Below, one piece after another: positions 20,510 to 30,443 of a stretch of 64,000 bases of DNA (within the stretch, counting starts at the first letter, position 1; every line of letters begins with the position of its first letter). The translations under genes were made by a program, and so were the position numbers. A model generated the notes under the pieces. The model did not search any database. It saw only the letters and a program-made list of their open reading frames with translations, and had not been told where the DNA came from. The stretch covers positions 310,001 to 374,000 of the forward strand of contig NZ_JADNRN010000001.1 of NCBI RefSeq assembly GCF_015595035.1, in the 5' to 3' direction. Origin of the DNA: Marinibium conchae. GTDB lineage: Bacteria > Pseudomonadota > Gammaproteobacteria > Enterobacterales > Alteromonadaceae.

Positions 20510-21424
20510 ATGATAAAGCAACGTACTATTAAAGAGTCTGTTAAAGAAACCGGTATTGGTTTGCACAAGGGCCGCAAGGTTACAATGACCTTACGACCAG
20601 CTCCTGCAAATACCGGTATTGTATTTCGACGCGTTGATTTACAACCTTATGCCGACATCCAGTCAAAAGCCGACTCCGTTGGCGATACCATGCTTTGTAC
20701 CTGCATCACTAACGAAGATGGACACTCCATTCACACAGTCGAGCATTTGGCCTCTGCACTGTCGGGCTTGGGTATTGACAATATCATTGTAGAAGTCGAT
20801 AGCCACGAGTTACCAATAATGGATGGCAGTGCATCTCCTTTTATCTTTTTGCTCCAGAGCGCCGGTATTCAAGAGCTAGATGCCCCTAAAAAGTTTATTA
20901 AAGTCACCAAAACTGTGCGTGTTGAAGATGGCGATAAGTGGGCTGAATTTCGTCCGCATGATGGGTTCAAAGTGAATTTTGAAATTGATTTTGATCATCC
21001 AGCAATTGCTGCTAGTCGACAAAAAGTCGAACTCGACTTTTCTACGGACTCATACGTAGACGAAGTTAGTAGGGCCCGTACTTTTGGATTCATGAAAGAT
21101 CTAGAGTTAATGAATTCGATGAATCTGGCGCTTGGTGGCAGTATGGATAATGCGGTTGCCCTAGATGAATATCGAGTGCTTAATCCCGAAGGCTTGCGTT
21201 GCAGCGATGAATTTCTCAAGCACAAGATCCTTGATGCGGTCGGCGATTTATATTTAGGCGGGCATAGCCTAATTGGCGAGCTTGTTGCATATAAAACAGG
21301 GCATGGATTAAACAATAAGTTATTGAATGCTATACTAAATGACAGCGAAGCGTGGGAATACGTCGAGTTCGAAAGTGACGAGAGCATGCCAATTCGCTAC
21401 ATTGAGCCTTCGCTAGCATTTTAG
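20510..21424 (+). CDS. lpxC: UDP-3-O-acyl-N-acetylglucosamine deacetylase LpxC
   Basis: 304 residues. The zinc ligands fall at H79 (in [10 protein letters not shown]), H238 and D242 (in [16 protein letters not shown]), the same numbering as E. coli. The catalytic Glu lies in the same HTVEH motif. LpxC performs the committed step of lipid A synthesis, in the cytoplasm, so the cell has LPS or lipooligosaccharide. In E. coli it is controlled by FtsH proteolysis through its C-terminal tail; the tail here ends in SLAF, hydrophobic in a similar way. Confidence 0.98.
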   Translation: MIKQRTIKESVKETGIGLHKGRKVTMTLRPAPANTGIVFRRVDLQPYADIQSKADSVGDTMLCTCITNEDGHSIHTVEHLASALSGLGIDNIIVEVDSHELPIMDGSASPFIFLLQSAGIQELDAPKKFIKVTKTVRVEDGDKWAEFRPHDGFKVNFEIDFDHPAIAASRQKVELDFSTDSYVDEVSRARTFGFMKDLELMNSMNLALGGSMDNAVALDEYRVLNPEGLRCSDEFLKHKILDAVGDLYLGGHSLIGELVAYKTGHGLNNKLLNAILNDSEAWEYVEFESDESMPIRYIEPSLAF

Positions 21425-21443
21425 AAAAGACTAAGAAAAACAA

Positions 21444-21477
21444 GGAGTAGCTTATAATTGAGCTGCTCTTTTATTTT
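21444..21477 (+). terminator. Rho-independent terminator after lpxC
   Basis: GAGTAGCT (about 21445-21452) pairs with AGCTGCTC (21461-21468), one G-U pair, followed by TTTTATTTTA. It lies 20 bases after the lpxC stop. Confidence 0.85.
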
Positions 21478-21624
21478 AGGTATAAAGCACGATAACGATG
21501 TGTCGTATAGTATTGTTCCTTTGTGCCGATACAAACGTTAGAATACGACGCAGTTTTGAAATTTTGCGACAATCAGGTCGCACCGCGATAGAAAATACAC
21601 AACGAAGTAGGCTGAATCAAAATA

Positions 21625-22497
21625 ATGAGCATCACTATTATGTATAAAGGCAGAAAACGCAGATTTGCGAAGCGGATATCCGCGCGCAAGTTGCTCAGCC
21701 TTTCAGTGATGGCATCACTTTTATTTCTCATCTCAAGCCGGTCGACCGAATCTGTTTACGAAAATCACGTTCGAGTTAACGTCGTCAAGACTGGCCTTGA
21801 AGAACAGGCTAAGCTGGTAGAACAACTTAAAACGAATACCGAACAACAAGTAGGTGGCATTGCTTCGCAGTTAGCTACCTTGCAGACTCGCATCAATCAA
21901 ATGGAACTACTCACAGCAACCATGGCTGAAAGGGCTGGGTTGAATAGCGAAGATTTCGTGTTAAAAGAAGAGATGAAGACACTTGACCTATCCGAATCAT
22001 CTTTAAGCAAACAAATAGAAAAAATGTCGGATACTCTCGACTTCAAAATACAACAACTCACAGCCCTTGAATCTTTGATGCTCGGCCTCAATATAGAAAG
22101 AGAGAGTGAGTTAGGCGGTCGCCCTGTAGGTAAAGGTTGGCTGTCCTCGTATTATGGTGTTCGAAAAGACCCATTCACAGGGCGACCTGCGATGCACAAG
22201 GGTATCGACTTTGCCGGCAAGGAAGGTGACGCAGTGATTGCCACTGGTGCTGGAGTAGTTACTTGGTCTGGTACCCGATACGGATATGGTAAGTTAGTAG
22301 AGATTGATCATGGTAATGGGCTTCGCACTCGTTACGGACACAACGCAGGTATCAACGTGCAAGTTGGTGATGTCGTCACAAAAGGGCAGGCCATCGCTTT
22401 CGTTGGCAATACCGGGCGTTCCACAGGTGCCCATGTTCACTACGAAGTGCTCAAAAATGGTCAACAAGTCGATCCACTACCTTACGTTTATCAATAG
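21625..22497 (+). CDS. M23 family metallopeptidase, membrane anchored
   Basis: 290 residues. A basic N-terminus and one transmembrane helix (about 24-40) precede a coiled-coil (about 55-150) and a C-terminal lysostaphin-type (LytM) domain. Zinc-site residues are intact: HKGIDFA supplies His and Asp, and HVHYEV supplies the HxH motif, so it should be an active endopeptidase rather than an EnvC-like activator. The genomic slot between lpxC and secA is occupied by secM in enterobacteria; many other gammaproteobacteria have an M23 peptidase here. Likely target is peptidoglycan crosslinks. An in-frame ATG five codons in is an alternative start. Confidence 0.9.
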   Translation: MSITIMYKGRKRRFAKRISARKLLSLSVMASLLFLISSRSTESVYENHVRVNVVKTGLEEQAKLVEQLKTNTEQQVGGIASQLATLQTRINQMELLTATMAERAGLNSEDFVLKEEMKTLDLSESSLSKQIEKMSDTLDFKIQQLTALESLMLGLNIERESELGGRPVGKGWLSSYYGVRKDPFTGRPAMHKGIDFAGKEGDAVIATGAGVVTWSGTRYGYGKLVEIDHGNGLRTRYGHNAGINVQVGDVVTKGQAIAFVGNTGRSTGAHVHYEVLKNGQQVDPLPYVYQ

Positions 22498-22625
22498 TTC
22501 CGCATACTTGCGAATAAATTCGCTTAATACGTCGGTCTAATATTCCTCTCTTATAGTTTATTCGTCACATTATTGATATTATGTGGCGCGTTTAATAATA
22601 GTCATTTTTTGGAAAATCTAATAGC

Positions 22626-25328
22626 ATGCTTGCAAACATCTTTAAGAAAGTATTTGGCAGTCACAACGACCGTTTACTAAAAAAATTAAAAAAAACCGTT
22701 GGTGTCATAAATAGTTATGAGCAAGCGTATGAAGCCCTAAGCGACAACGAACTTAAGGCTAAAACTCAAGAGTTCAAAGAACGCTTAGAAAAAGGTGACT
22801 CGCTAGAGCAAATTGCACCCGAGGCTTTTGCTGTTGTGAGAGAAGCCAGTAAGCGCGTGTTTAAAATGCGCCACTTCGACGTGCAGATGAAAGGCGGATT
22901 GGTTCTGCATCAGGGTAAAATCGCTGAAATGAGAACCGGTGAGGGTAAAACGTTGACCTCAACCTTACCAACTTATCTGAACGCCGTGACAGGAAAAGGT
23001 GTTCATGTAATTACGGTCAATGATTACCTTGCAAAACGAGATGCTGACTGGAGTCGTCCTTTATTTGAATTTCTGGGTTTAAGCGTTGGCTGCAATATCC
23101 CCGGTATGAACCCGATTGAAAAGCGTGAGGCTTATCAATGCGACATTACCTACGGCACAAACAACGAATTTGGTTTTGATTATCTTAGAGATAATATGGC
23201 TTTTAGTCCTCAAGATAGAGTACAGCGTCCTCTTCATTATGCGGTTATTGATGAAGTCGATTCAATTTTAATCGACGAAGCGAGAACACCACTGATAATC
23301 TCTGGTGCTGCTGAAGACAGTTCTGAGCTTTATCGTCAAATTAATCAAATCATCCCAGAGCTTCAACAACAAGAAAAAGAAGATGAAGAAGATAATATCG
23401 GTGATGGTCATTATACAATTGATGAGAAAGGCAAAGACATCCATCTTACCGAAACAGGGCAAATATTCGTTGAAGAATTACTCATAAAGCACAAGATGCT
23501 AAGCGAAGAGGAGTCTTTGTTCTCTGCAGCAAATATTTCTTTGCTTCATCACATCAATGCTGCTTTGCGCGCTCACAAGCTTTTTTCCAAGGATGTTGAT
23601 TACATTGTTAAAGACCAAGAAATTGTTATTGTCGACGAGCATACAGGCAGAACAATGGAAGGTAGACGTTGGTCTCAGGGACTGCACCAAGCAGTTGAAG
23701 CAAAAGAAGGTGTTACGATTCAAAATGAGAACCAAACACTCGCATCTATCACGTTCCAAAACTATTTTAGGTTGTATGAAAAACTTGCCGGTATGACGGG
23801 TACCGCTGATACTGAGGCATTTGAGTTTCGTCATATATACGGCCTCGAAACGGTTGTTATACCGACTAATAAACCAATGATCCGTGACGACCGTGCAGAT
23901 AAAATATACATGACCGCCGCTGAAAAATATGATGCTATCGTCGAAGATATACTGGATTGCGTTAAGCGTGGACAACCCACTCTTGTTGGAACCGTATCGA
24001 TTGAAAATTCAGAGTTGCTATCATCGGTCCTGAAAAAAGCGAAAATTCCGCATAAAGTACTAAACGCTAAGTTTCATGAGCAGGAGGCGGACATCGTCGC
24101 AAATGCGGGTTTACCAGGCGCGGTAACGATTGCAACTAATATGGCCGGTCGTGGTACCGACATTGTTTTAGGTGGCAATTTACAAGCTGAAATCGAGAAG
24201 TTAAAGAATCCGACAGAACAACAACTTGAGCATGTTAAAAACGAATGGAAAAAACGTCATGACGCTGTTCTTGCTGCAGGCGGCTTGCATATCATAGGTA
24301 CCGAAAGACACGAATCACGACGCATCGATAACCAACTGCGTGGTCGCTCGGGTCGACAAGGAGATGCTGGCTCATCTCGTTTCTATTTATCATTAGATGA
24401 TGCACTCATGCGAATTTTTGCCTCTGAGAAAATGGGCAACATGATGAAGAGACTCGGTATGGAAAAGGGCGAGTCTATTGAGCATCCTTGGGTGTCCAGA
24501 GCCATTGAAAATGCGCAACGAAAAGTAGAGGGACGCAACTTCGATATCCGTAAATCATTGCTAGAGTACGATGATGTTGCAAACGATCAACGTCGTGTTA
24601 TATACGAACAACGTAACGAATTGCTAGATGAAGGTGACATTGCCTCTACGATTACAAATATACGAAAAGACGTTGTTTCGGATGTGATTAGTCAATATAT
24701 TCCACCGCAGTCATTGGAAGAAATGTGGGACGTTAGTGGTCTGGAAGAACGCCTCAGAAGTGATTTTGCCACTGACTTGCCTATTCAACAATGGTTAGAT
24801 GACGACGATAAAATCTTTGAAGAAGTTATCCGTGACAAAATTCAAGAAGCGGTAGAAAAGAATTATGCTGCGAAGGAAGAAGCAGTTGGACCAGAAGTTA
24901 TCCGTCAGTTTGAAAAGGCTGTTATGTTGCAAAGCTTGGATGGCTTGTGGAAAGAACACTTAGCGGCGATGGACCACCTTCGTCAAGGTATTCACCTACG
25001 CGGCTACGCGCAGAAGAATCCGAAGCAAGAATATAAGCGAGAGTCTTTTGAACTCTTCTCGCAAATGCTCGATACCTTAAAGGTAGACGTGATCAGTATA
25101 TTGAGCCGAGTTCAAGTGCAAGAAAAGTCAGATGTTGACGCTGTTGAAGAGCAGCGCAGAGCTGCTGAAGTACCAAAGAACTTCGAGCATGAGTCTGCAA
25201 GTGCTACTGAGCAAGATGAAAAGCCACAAGGAGCTATCAAGCGCGAAGGCCCTAAAGTTGGGCGCAACGATCCCTGTCCTTGTGGTTCCGGTAAAAAATA
25301 CAAGCAGTGTTGTGGAAAGCTGTCTTAA
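22626..25328 (+). CDS. secA: Preprotein translocase ATPase SecA
   Basis: 900 residues, full length. Walker A MRTGEGKT at 102-109, Walker B DEVD at 209-212, and the second nucleotide-binding fold with [10 protein letters not shown] and GRSGRQGD. The helical scaffold and wing domains follow. The C-terminal zinc-binding tail has C884, C886, C895 and C896 in [13 protein letters not shown], which binds SecB and phospholipid. SecA drives export through SecYEG. No secM-like arrest gene precedes it. A strong terminator follows. Confidence 0.98.
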   Translation: MLANIFKKVFGSHNDRLLKKLKKTVGVINSYEQAYEALSDNELKAKTQEFKERLEKGDSLEQIAPEAFAVVREASKRVFKMRHFDVQMKGGLVLHQGKIAEMRTGEGKTLTSTLPTYLNAVTGKGVHVITVNDYLAKRDADWSRPLFEFLGLSVGCNIPGMNPIEKREAYQCDITYGTNNEFGFDYLRDNMAFSPQDRVQRPLHYAVIDEVDSILIDEARTPLIISGAAEDSSELYRQINQIIPELQQQEKEDEEDNIGDGHYTIDEKGKDIHLTETGQIFVEELLIKHKMLSEEESLFSAANISLLHHINAALRAHKLFSKDVDYIVKDQEIVIVDEHTGRTMEGRRWSQGLHQAVEAKEGVTIQNENQTLASITFQNYFRLYEKLAGMTGTADTEAFEFRHIYGLETVVIPTNKPMIRDDRADKIYMTAAEKYDAIVEDILDCVKRGQPTLVGTVSIENSELLSSVLKKAKIPHKVLNAKFHEQEADIVANAGLPGAVTIATNMAGRGTDIVLGGNLQAEIEKLKNPTEQQLEHVKNEWKKRHDAVLAAGGLHIIGTERHESRRIDNQLRGRSGRQGDAGSSRFYLSLDDALMRIFASEKMGNMMKRLGMEKGESIEHPWVSRAIENAQRKVEGRNFDIRKSLLEYDDVANDQRRVIYEQRNELLDEGDIASTITNIRKDVVSDVISQYIPPQSLEEMWDVSGLEERLRSDFATDLPIQQWLDDDDKIFEEVIRDKIQEAVEKNYAAKEEAVGPEVIRQFEKAVMLQSLDGLWKEHLAAMDHLRQGIHLRGYAQKNPKQEYKRESFELFSQMLDTLKVDVISILSRVQVQEKSDVDAVEEQRRAAEVPKNFEHESASATEQDEKPQGAIKREGPKVGRNDPCPCGSGKKYKQCCGKLS

Positions 25329-25369
25329 AGTAGCGCATTGTTTCATAGCTAGATTTTATAATGCATTGC

Positions 25370-25405
25370 AGCCGTCGCTTAGATAACTAAACGACGGCTT
25401 TTTTA
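25370..25405 (+). terminator. Rho-independent terminator after secA
   Basis: AGCCGTCG (25370-25377) pairs with CGACGGCT (25392-25399), and the loop closes further through TTAG/CTAA. Six T residues follow. mutT starts only about 12 bases later, so mutT either relies on read-through or has a promoter within secA. Confidence 0.92.
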
Positions 25406-25416
25406 TTAGGTGATAA

Positions 25417-25803
25417 ATGATGAAGCAAATTCATGTGGCTGTTGGTGTGGTAAAAAAAGACAGCAAGTACTTCGTTTGTAAACGCGCAGCGCATCAACAT
25501 CAAGGTGGGAAGTGGGAATTCCCAGGTGGGAAGGTCGAAAGGGGTGAGAGCGTTGAACAAGCGCTAAAGCGCGAGTTAGAAGAGGAAATTGGGATAGCCC
25601 TAACACATTCTTCTCCTCTAATTGAAATCGCTCATGAGTACCCTGATAAACATGTTCTTCTATCTGTACTGCTAGTAGATAGTTTCGATGGACAGCCTTA
25701 CGGCAAGGAAGGGCAAATTCACTCTTGGGTATCACAAGCAGAGCTAGAAGAACTTGATTTTCCAGAAGCAAATAAAGCTATCGTCGCAAAGCTTAGGTCT
25801 TAA
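25417..25803 (+). CDS. mutT: 8-oxo-dGTP diphosphatase MutT
   Basis: 128 residues with an intact Nudix box, GGKVERGESVEQALKRELEEE (G-x5-E-x7-REUxEExGU pattern), at about 38-60. MutT removes 8-oxo-dGTP from the nucleotide pool to prevent A:T to C:G transversions. Location behind secA is the E. coli order. AGGTGA lies 6 bases before the second ATG (25420) and only 3 before the first, so the second may be the true start. Confidence 0.93.
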   Translation: MMKQIHVAVGVVKKDSKYFVCKRAAHQHQGGKWEFPGGKVERGESVEQALKRELEEEIGIALTHSSPLIEIAHEYPDKHVLLSVLLVDSFDGQPYGKEGQIHSWVSQAELEELDFPEANKAIVAKLRS

Positions 25804-25843
25804 GCTCAGACCCTCTGATTAACAAGCCAGTATCGTTCTTTTA

Positions 25844-28800
25844 TCAATTGCATCTACCGGGTAGCCTGAATAACAAACTGTATAGCACCGGTACTACGCC
25901 CAATGTCAATAGGGTGCCGATAGCCAAACCAAATGCCAGTGCTGTTGCCATTCCGAAAAACAACGCGTCTTGCCCTATGATCAGGGGCAGTAGCCCTAAA
26001 ATCGTAGTCACTGTCGACATCACTATTGGGCGAAGGCGCCTCATGCACGCGTGAACCAAGGCCTGATATTGGTCGTCATTTTCCTTACGTTCAATATCAA
26101 TGCGGTCAATTAACACGATAGCGTTATTTACAATGATGCCAGCCAGAGCATACAAGCCCAGTATAACCATGAAGCCGAAGTTTGCCTGAACAGCTAATAG
26201 GCCAACAACCGCGCCAATTAATATTAAGGGCACAGTCATTATAACGATACCAGCCCTTCTCAGTGAGTTAAACTGGGCGATGAGTATAAGCATAATAACA
26301 GCTAAACAAAGGGGCAAATTCGCATTCAAAGATGCTTGCGACTCTCTAGAATCTTTTACCACGCCATCAAATTCAATCCGATGAGCAGGAGGTAATGTCT
26401 CACGAAGCTTATCGAATTCTGGTTCAAGTATCGGCACCATGTCTTCAGCAGTCATATAGAGGTTTTTAGCTTCTACTGTTACGGTTCTAAATAAGTTTTC
26501 ACGAGCGATACGAGCATACTGTGGCGTAAACGCTATGGTGGCCACTTGCTCTAGCGGTATATTCGTTTGGCCTTGTGGCGAGTAGATATTTACATCGTAT
26601 ATGCGGCTAATATCAAAACGATCTTCGGGCGCACCTCTTATAATAATGGGGATGAGATCGTCACCCTCACGAAATTCAGATACAACAATACCTGAGAAAA
26701 AAGTCTCGAGTGATCGAGCAATATCCGCTGAAGTTAAGCCGGCTCGTTTTGCTCTTGCTTGGTCGATCTGAATATCTAACTGCGTTACTTTATTTTCCCA
26801 ATCATTTTTGATTTCAACAGTCCCCTCCAGTTTTCTAAAAATCTCTTGTATTTCAAGCGCAGTCTCATAGATATATTCTTTATCAGGTCCAATAACCTGA
26901 ACGTCAATTTTATTGGAGTCGCTTGGCCCAAGAAACATTTTTGTAACCCGAGCATTTACTTGAGGAAAATGCGTCAAGAAGTCTTCGCGTAAGTTAGCAA
27001 TAGTGTCGTCTTGATATCGTCGGTCGGTGAGGTTTAGCATGATAAATGACTTACCCGCCTCGGGTGTGATAGGCGTGAGTGATAAAACGAAACGCGGACC
27101 GCCAAAACCCCCATAAGCCGCGTAATTTTCTACATGCGGATAGCGCTTTTTGTCATTCAATTTTACAAAGACATCCTCCAATACGGCTTCCGTTTCTCGC
27201 ATAGACGCTCCCGCCGGTAAGTCAATGTAGGCTAGCACTTGCGCTCGATCTGAATCGGGGAAAAACTTTACCGGCACAATACTCATAGCTGCGCCAGCGC
27301 CAATAAATAGCAATATTGCTAAGGCTAGCGTGAAGAGTCTAAATCGCAACACAAAGTGCAATATTACCTCGTAGAGAGGATTAATAAGGTCAAAGAAATT
27401 AGCGACTTTTTGGTGAATACCAGACTCCTTCTTTTTCTCACCATCTTTAATGAATAAGTAACATAAAAAGGGAGTGACCATTAAGGACAATATCCAAGAG
27501 GTGAAAAGGGAATAGATAATGACAATTGATACTGAGCGCGTGTATTCCCCTGAGTCGCTTTCCGCAAGCATCAATGGTAAGAAAACTAACATGGTCGTTG
27601 CTGATGATGTTAGTAAGGGAATGGCTAAGGTTTTTCCTATACTCGATACAATATCTCGACGCTTCTCGCCATTCTCCAAGCGCTTCTTGAAGTCTTCAGC
27701 AACGACAATGCCGTTATCAACGAGCAAACCCAGTGAAATAATTAGCGTTGCTAAACTCATACGTTCCAGAGCCATACCGGTAAAATTCAGTATTGCTAAC
27801 ACTATTAACACTACCGCAGGTACGATTGCCCCAACGATGATGCCTATTCGGAAGCCCAAAAATAGAATCACCACGCCGAGTACGATTGCCAGTGTTTGGA
27901 TAACGCTAATTGACACTCCATCGACAGCGGCATTAACTTGATCTGCCTGACGAGTAATTACATTCAAAGATATACCGGCAGGCATCTGTTGTTCGAGTTG
28001 AGCTATCATCGCTTCTAAACGAGGAGAATATTCAGTGACACTGAAGCGGTTATTTTTTGCGATCGCTAATACTATGGCTCTTTCGCCATTGAAGTATGCC
28101 GTCTGAAATGCGGGCTCCTGAGTACTCCGGTATACTCTAGCCAGATCCCCCAAATGTATAGTTGTATTCACATTCGGTAAGGTAAAAATAACTTCTCGTA
28201 TTGATTGGATATCTCTGAAATCACCGCTTGGAATAATACTAAAACTTTTACCATCGAGATTAACAGTGCCTCCAGAACGCAGCACGTTTTGTTGTTGAAG
28301 AGTAGAAATAAGTTGATCAGGAGAAAGGCCTAGTTGTGCCGCTTTTACGTCGGATATTTCTATCACGATGTTTTCTTGCTGGGCACCTAAAATGTCAACT
28401 GATTGCGTGCCTTCAACGGTGTACATCATGTCTCGCGCATGTTGAGCCATATCAAACATGTCACCCATGGATATTCCCTTATCAGCCTGCAGGGCAACAG
28501 TTAAAATGGCGACGTCGCCGAAGTTATCATTAATAATATGAGCTTGTGTACCGTCTGGCAGTTGGTTTTGCACTTTATCTAATTCGTTTCGTACTTTGTC
28601 CCAAATCTGGTCTAGGTCGAAATAGCGGTCATATAAATCAACATAAACTACTGATGTACCTTGGGTTGATATTGAACGAATTTCTTCTACTTCATCAACA
28701 TTGCGCACTGCCTCTTCAACAGTTTTGGTAACTAAGAGTTCAATTTTCTCAGCTGACATTCCCGGGAAGTTAGTAGTAATAACCGCCTCTCGAATTTTTA

Positions 28801-28918
28801 TCGAGGGATCTTCTTGTGCGGGTAGAGTGAAATAACTGACTACGCCAAATATCATTAGTGAGATAACCGCAGTCATTAATACGCGATTATATTTCAAGCC
28901 AATATTGGAAAGATTCAT
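25844..28918 (-). CDS. RND family efflux transporter, inner-membrane permease
   Basis: 1024 residues, AcrB/HAE1-like architecture: TM1 at the N-terminus, a large periplasmic loop, TM2-7, a second periplasmic loop and TM8-12. In TM4 the proton-relay motif reads GLLVDNGIVVAEDF, with Asp-Asn where AcrB has Asp-Asp, a variant seen in other RND branches. The TM10 region keeps NNAIVLIDRID. It exports small toxic molecules using the proton gradient, in a tripartite pump. The adaptor is encoded 12 bases upstream; no outer-membrane channel gene is nearby, so a TolC-type protein from elsewhere is needed. Substrate unknown. Confidence 0.93.
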   Translation of the reverse strand: MNLSNIGLKYNRVLMTAVISLMIFGVVSYFTLPAQEDPSIKIREAVITTNFPGMSAEKIELLVTKTVEEAVRNVDEVEEIRSISTQGTSVVYVDLYDRYFDLDQIWDKVRNELDKVQNQLPDGTQAHIINDNFGDVAILTVALQADKGISMGDMFDMAQHARDMMYTVEGTQSVDILGAQQENIVIEISDVKAAQLGLSPDQLISTLQQQNVLRSGGTVNLDGKSFSIIPSGDFRDIQSIREVIFTLPNVNTTIHLGDLARVYRSTQEPAFQTAYFNGERAIVLAIAKNNRFSVTEYSPRLEAMIAQLEQQMPAGISLNVITRQADQVNAAVDGVSISVIQTLAIVLGVVILFLGFRIGIIVGAIVPAVVLIVLAILNFTGMALERMSLATLIISLGLLVDNGIVVAEDFKKRLENGEKRRDIVSSIGKTLAIPLLTSSATTMLVFLPLMLAESDSGEYTRSVSIVIIYSLFTSWILSLMVTPFLCYLFIKDGEKKKESGIHQKVANFFDLINPLYEVILHFVLRFRLFTLALAILLFIGAGAAMSIVPVKFFPDSDRAQVLAYIDLPAGASMRETEAVLEDVFVKLNDKKRYPHVENYAAYGGFGGPRFVLSLTPITPEAGKSFIMLNLTDRRYQDDTIANLREDFLTHFPQVNARVTKMFLGPSDSNKIDVQVIGPDKEYIYETALEIQEIFRKLEGTVEIKNDWENKVTQLDIQIDQARAKRAGLTSADIARSLETFFSGIVVSEFREGDDLIPIIIRGAPEDRFDISRIYDVNIYSPQGQTNIPLEQVATIAFTPQYARIARENLFRTVTVEAKNLYMTAEDMVPILEPEFDKLRETLPPAHRIEFDGVVKDSRESQASLNANLPLCLAVIMLILIAQFNSLRRAGIVIMTVPLILIGAVVGLLAVQANFGFMVILGLYALAGIIVNNAIVLIDRIDIERKENDDQYQALVHACMRRLRPIVMSTVTTILGLLPLIIGQDALFFGMATALAFGLAIGTLLTLGVVPVLYSLLFRLPGRCN

Positions 28919-28930
28919 ACTTGTGTCTTC

Positions 28931-30124
28931 CTATTGGTTATAAATACGAGTTTCGGTTTCAACGATCGACACGGCTTGGCCGTTGCGAAGAAAATTGAGT
29001 CCAGTTCGAACAATGATATTATTGCTTTCTGGACTATGTTCATCTAACAACTTCACAATGGCACTATCAGCTTTTAATTCTAAAATCTCGATATCAACGC
29101 GACGAACACGATGTTCTTGGTCGGCACTCGAATCATTTTCTGCCGCTGGTGTTGATTCAACAACGTAAATATAAGGGCTGTTCTTGTCGGTGGTGAAAGC
29201 GCTAAAAGGCACTTCGTATAATCCGTCAATATCAAAATCTGACTTTACCTGAAGTATTACTTCCGCCGACATCCCTGGATATAAGCCATCATAGTTATCA
29301 TTGAGTGTAATGGTAATTGGAAAGGCATTTGCCACTGTTGCTCTTGCACCAATTTCTGTGAGTGTCGCGGGTAAACGCCTCTTAGCATTAATGGCTAGAA
29401 CAATGACATCGACTGGGTCGAACAAAGTGACTTTTGAAATTAGGCCTTCAGGCAAAGCAGAAGCCACTTCAAGCTTTGCGTTGCCTTGAATATTGAGTAT
29501 TGGCGCCCCTGGAGAAACTTGTTGTGATGGTTCGGCAAAACGCGCTGACACTCTGCCATCGTAAGGAGCAATTAGGCGGGTATCAGATAGGTTTTCCTGT
29601 GCCAGAGAAAGAGCACTTTGCGCCACATCAACGCGCTGTTGGGCAATATCAAAAGCTGCCTTTGCGTTATCAAGTGCCGCCTGCGACACCAAGCCTTGCT
29701 CTCTGAGTGTAACATTGCGATTGTAGGTTTGCTCTGCATCAATGAAAGCGGCATTTGCTTCGCCTAAGTTACTTCTGCTTTGCGCGACGCTTAGTTCGTA
29801 AACGGCAGTATCAAGCTCAGCTAAAACATCTCCTTTTTCAAAGGACTGACCTAAATCAACATGCATTTTATTGATGACACCACTTAACTCAAAGCTAACA
29901 GCAACCGCATCTGCGGCTTGGATTGAGCCGGTTAAATGACGTTTCCTGCCTTCTGCAGCAGGAATCAATGTTGTGGTCCATACTTTCTTGGCATTTTGCT
30001 CAATGCCACTTTTGTCATGAGCCATTTCGCTTCTATCGTCGCTGCAAGACAAGAGTGCTAAACAGGCTGTAAGTATAAAGACAGGGTAAAAAGCAGAGGT
30101 TCGTATTGCCGAAGCGAAGCGCAT
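28931..30124 (-). CDS. RND efflux periplasmic adaptor lipoprotein
   Basis: 397 residues from the ATG at 30124, chosen because AGGT lies 8 bases upstream and a lipoprotein signal ending LALLSC then starts near the N-terminus; a longer frame from 30166 adds 14 residues before it. Membrane-fusion-protein pattern: lipoyl-like half GVINKMHVDLGQSFEKGDVLAELD, an alpha-helical hairpin (about 105-165), second half LSDTRLIAPYDGRVSARF, then beta-barrel and membrane-proximal domains. It links the permease encoded downstream to an outer-membrane channel. Transcribed first in the two-gene operon, divergent from the TetR gene. Confidence 0.92.
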   Translation of the reverse strand: MRFASAIRTSAFYPVFILTACLALLSCSDDRSEMAHDKSGIEQNAKKVWTTTLIPAAEGRKRHLTGSIQAADAVAVSFELSGVINKMHVDLGQSFEKGDVLAELDTAVYELSVAQSRSNLGEANAAFIDAEQTYNRNVTLREQGLVSQAALDNAKAAFDIAQQRVDVAQSALSLAQENLSDTRLIAPYDGRVSARFAEPSQQVSPGAPILNIQGNAKLEVASALPEGLISKVTLFDPVDVIVLAINAKRRLPATLTEIGARATVANAFPITITLNDNYDGLYPGMSAEVILQVKSDFDIDGLYEVPFSAFTTDKNSPYIYVVESTPAAENDSSADQEHRVRRVDIEILELKADSAIVKLLDEHSPESNNIIVRTGLNFLRNGQAVSIVETETRIYNQ

Positions 30125-30232
30125 GTTGTAATACCTATATGAGTAACAAATCATAAGACTAGTCAAAACTAATAGCCCTTATTCAATGCTTTAAATGGAT
30201 TATTCAGTTAAATAAAACGATAGATTAAAAGT

Positions 30233-30251
30233 GTACTGTACGGTACAGTAC
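30233..30251. promoter_or_regulatory. Perfect 19-bp palindrome upstream of the RND operon
   Basis: GTACTGTAC and GTACAGTAC flank a single central G. It lies about 110 bases upstream of the adaptor start, within the probable promoter region of the pump operon. Perfect palindromes of this size are typical TetR-family operators; the protein encoded at 30444 is the obvious candidate. Confidence 0.7.
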
Positions 30252-30319
30252 CATTATGGTTTAAGAATGTCAGCCATTAGTTGTGAATATTTTTAATCAT
30301 GATAGATTGCACGGTAGTT

Positions 30320-30330
30320 GTGTCCGACAC
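30320..30330. promoter_or_regulatory. GTGTCCGACAC palindrome, copy 1
   Basis: A perfect 11-bp inverted repeat with central C (GTGTC-C-GACAC), identical to a second copy 56 bases further on, in the intergenic region of the tetR-type gene and the RND operon. A repeated palindrome suggests a regulator binding site, probably for the adjacent TetR protein or a second regulator. Confidence 0.6.
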
Positions 30331-30373
30331 CGTTTTTCACGAAAGCTAGCGTTATTATTAGTTGGGCTAGGTG

Positions 30374-30388
30374 TTGTGTCCGACACAA
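30374..30388. promoter_or_regulatory. GTGTCCGACAC palindrome, copy 2 (extended to 15 bp)
   Basis: TTGTGTC and GACACAA around a central C; the core is identical to copy 1. It ends 55 bases before the TetR start codon, a good position to control that gene. Confidence 0.6.
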
Positions 30389-30443
30389 GCAGTAAAGAAA
30401 AGTAGCAGCTGTAAAGAGAAGGTTTATGATATGAGTAGCATCA

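Noticed and set aside
22498-22625. secM-like arrest peptide before secA
   Set aside because: No open frame with an arrest motif is present in the 128-base spacer; the upstream gene is an M23 peptidase.
23499-23975. 158-codon open frame on the minus strand inside secA
   Set aside because: Fully antisense to the conserved SecA core, with no recognisable domain and no promoter.
27519-27941. 140-codon plus-strand frame inside the RND permease gene
   Set aside because: Antisense to conserved transmembrane segments TM2-TM5; composition is that of a complement strand.
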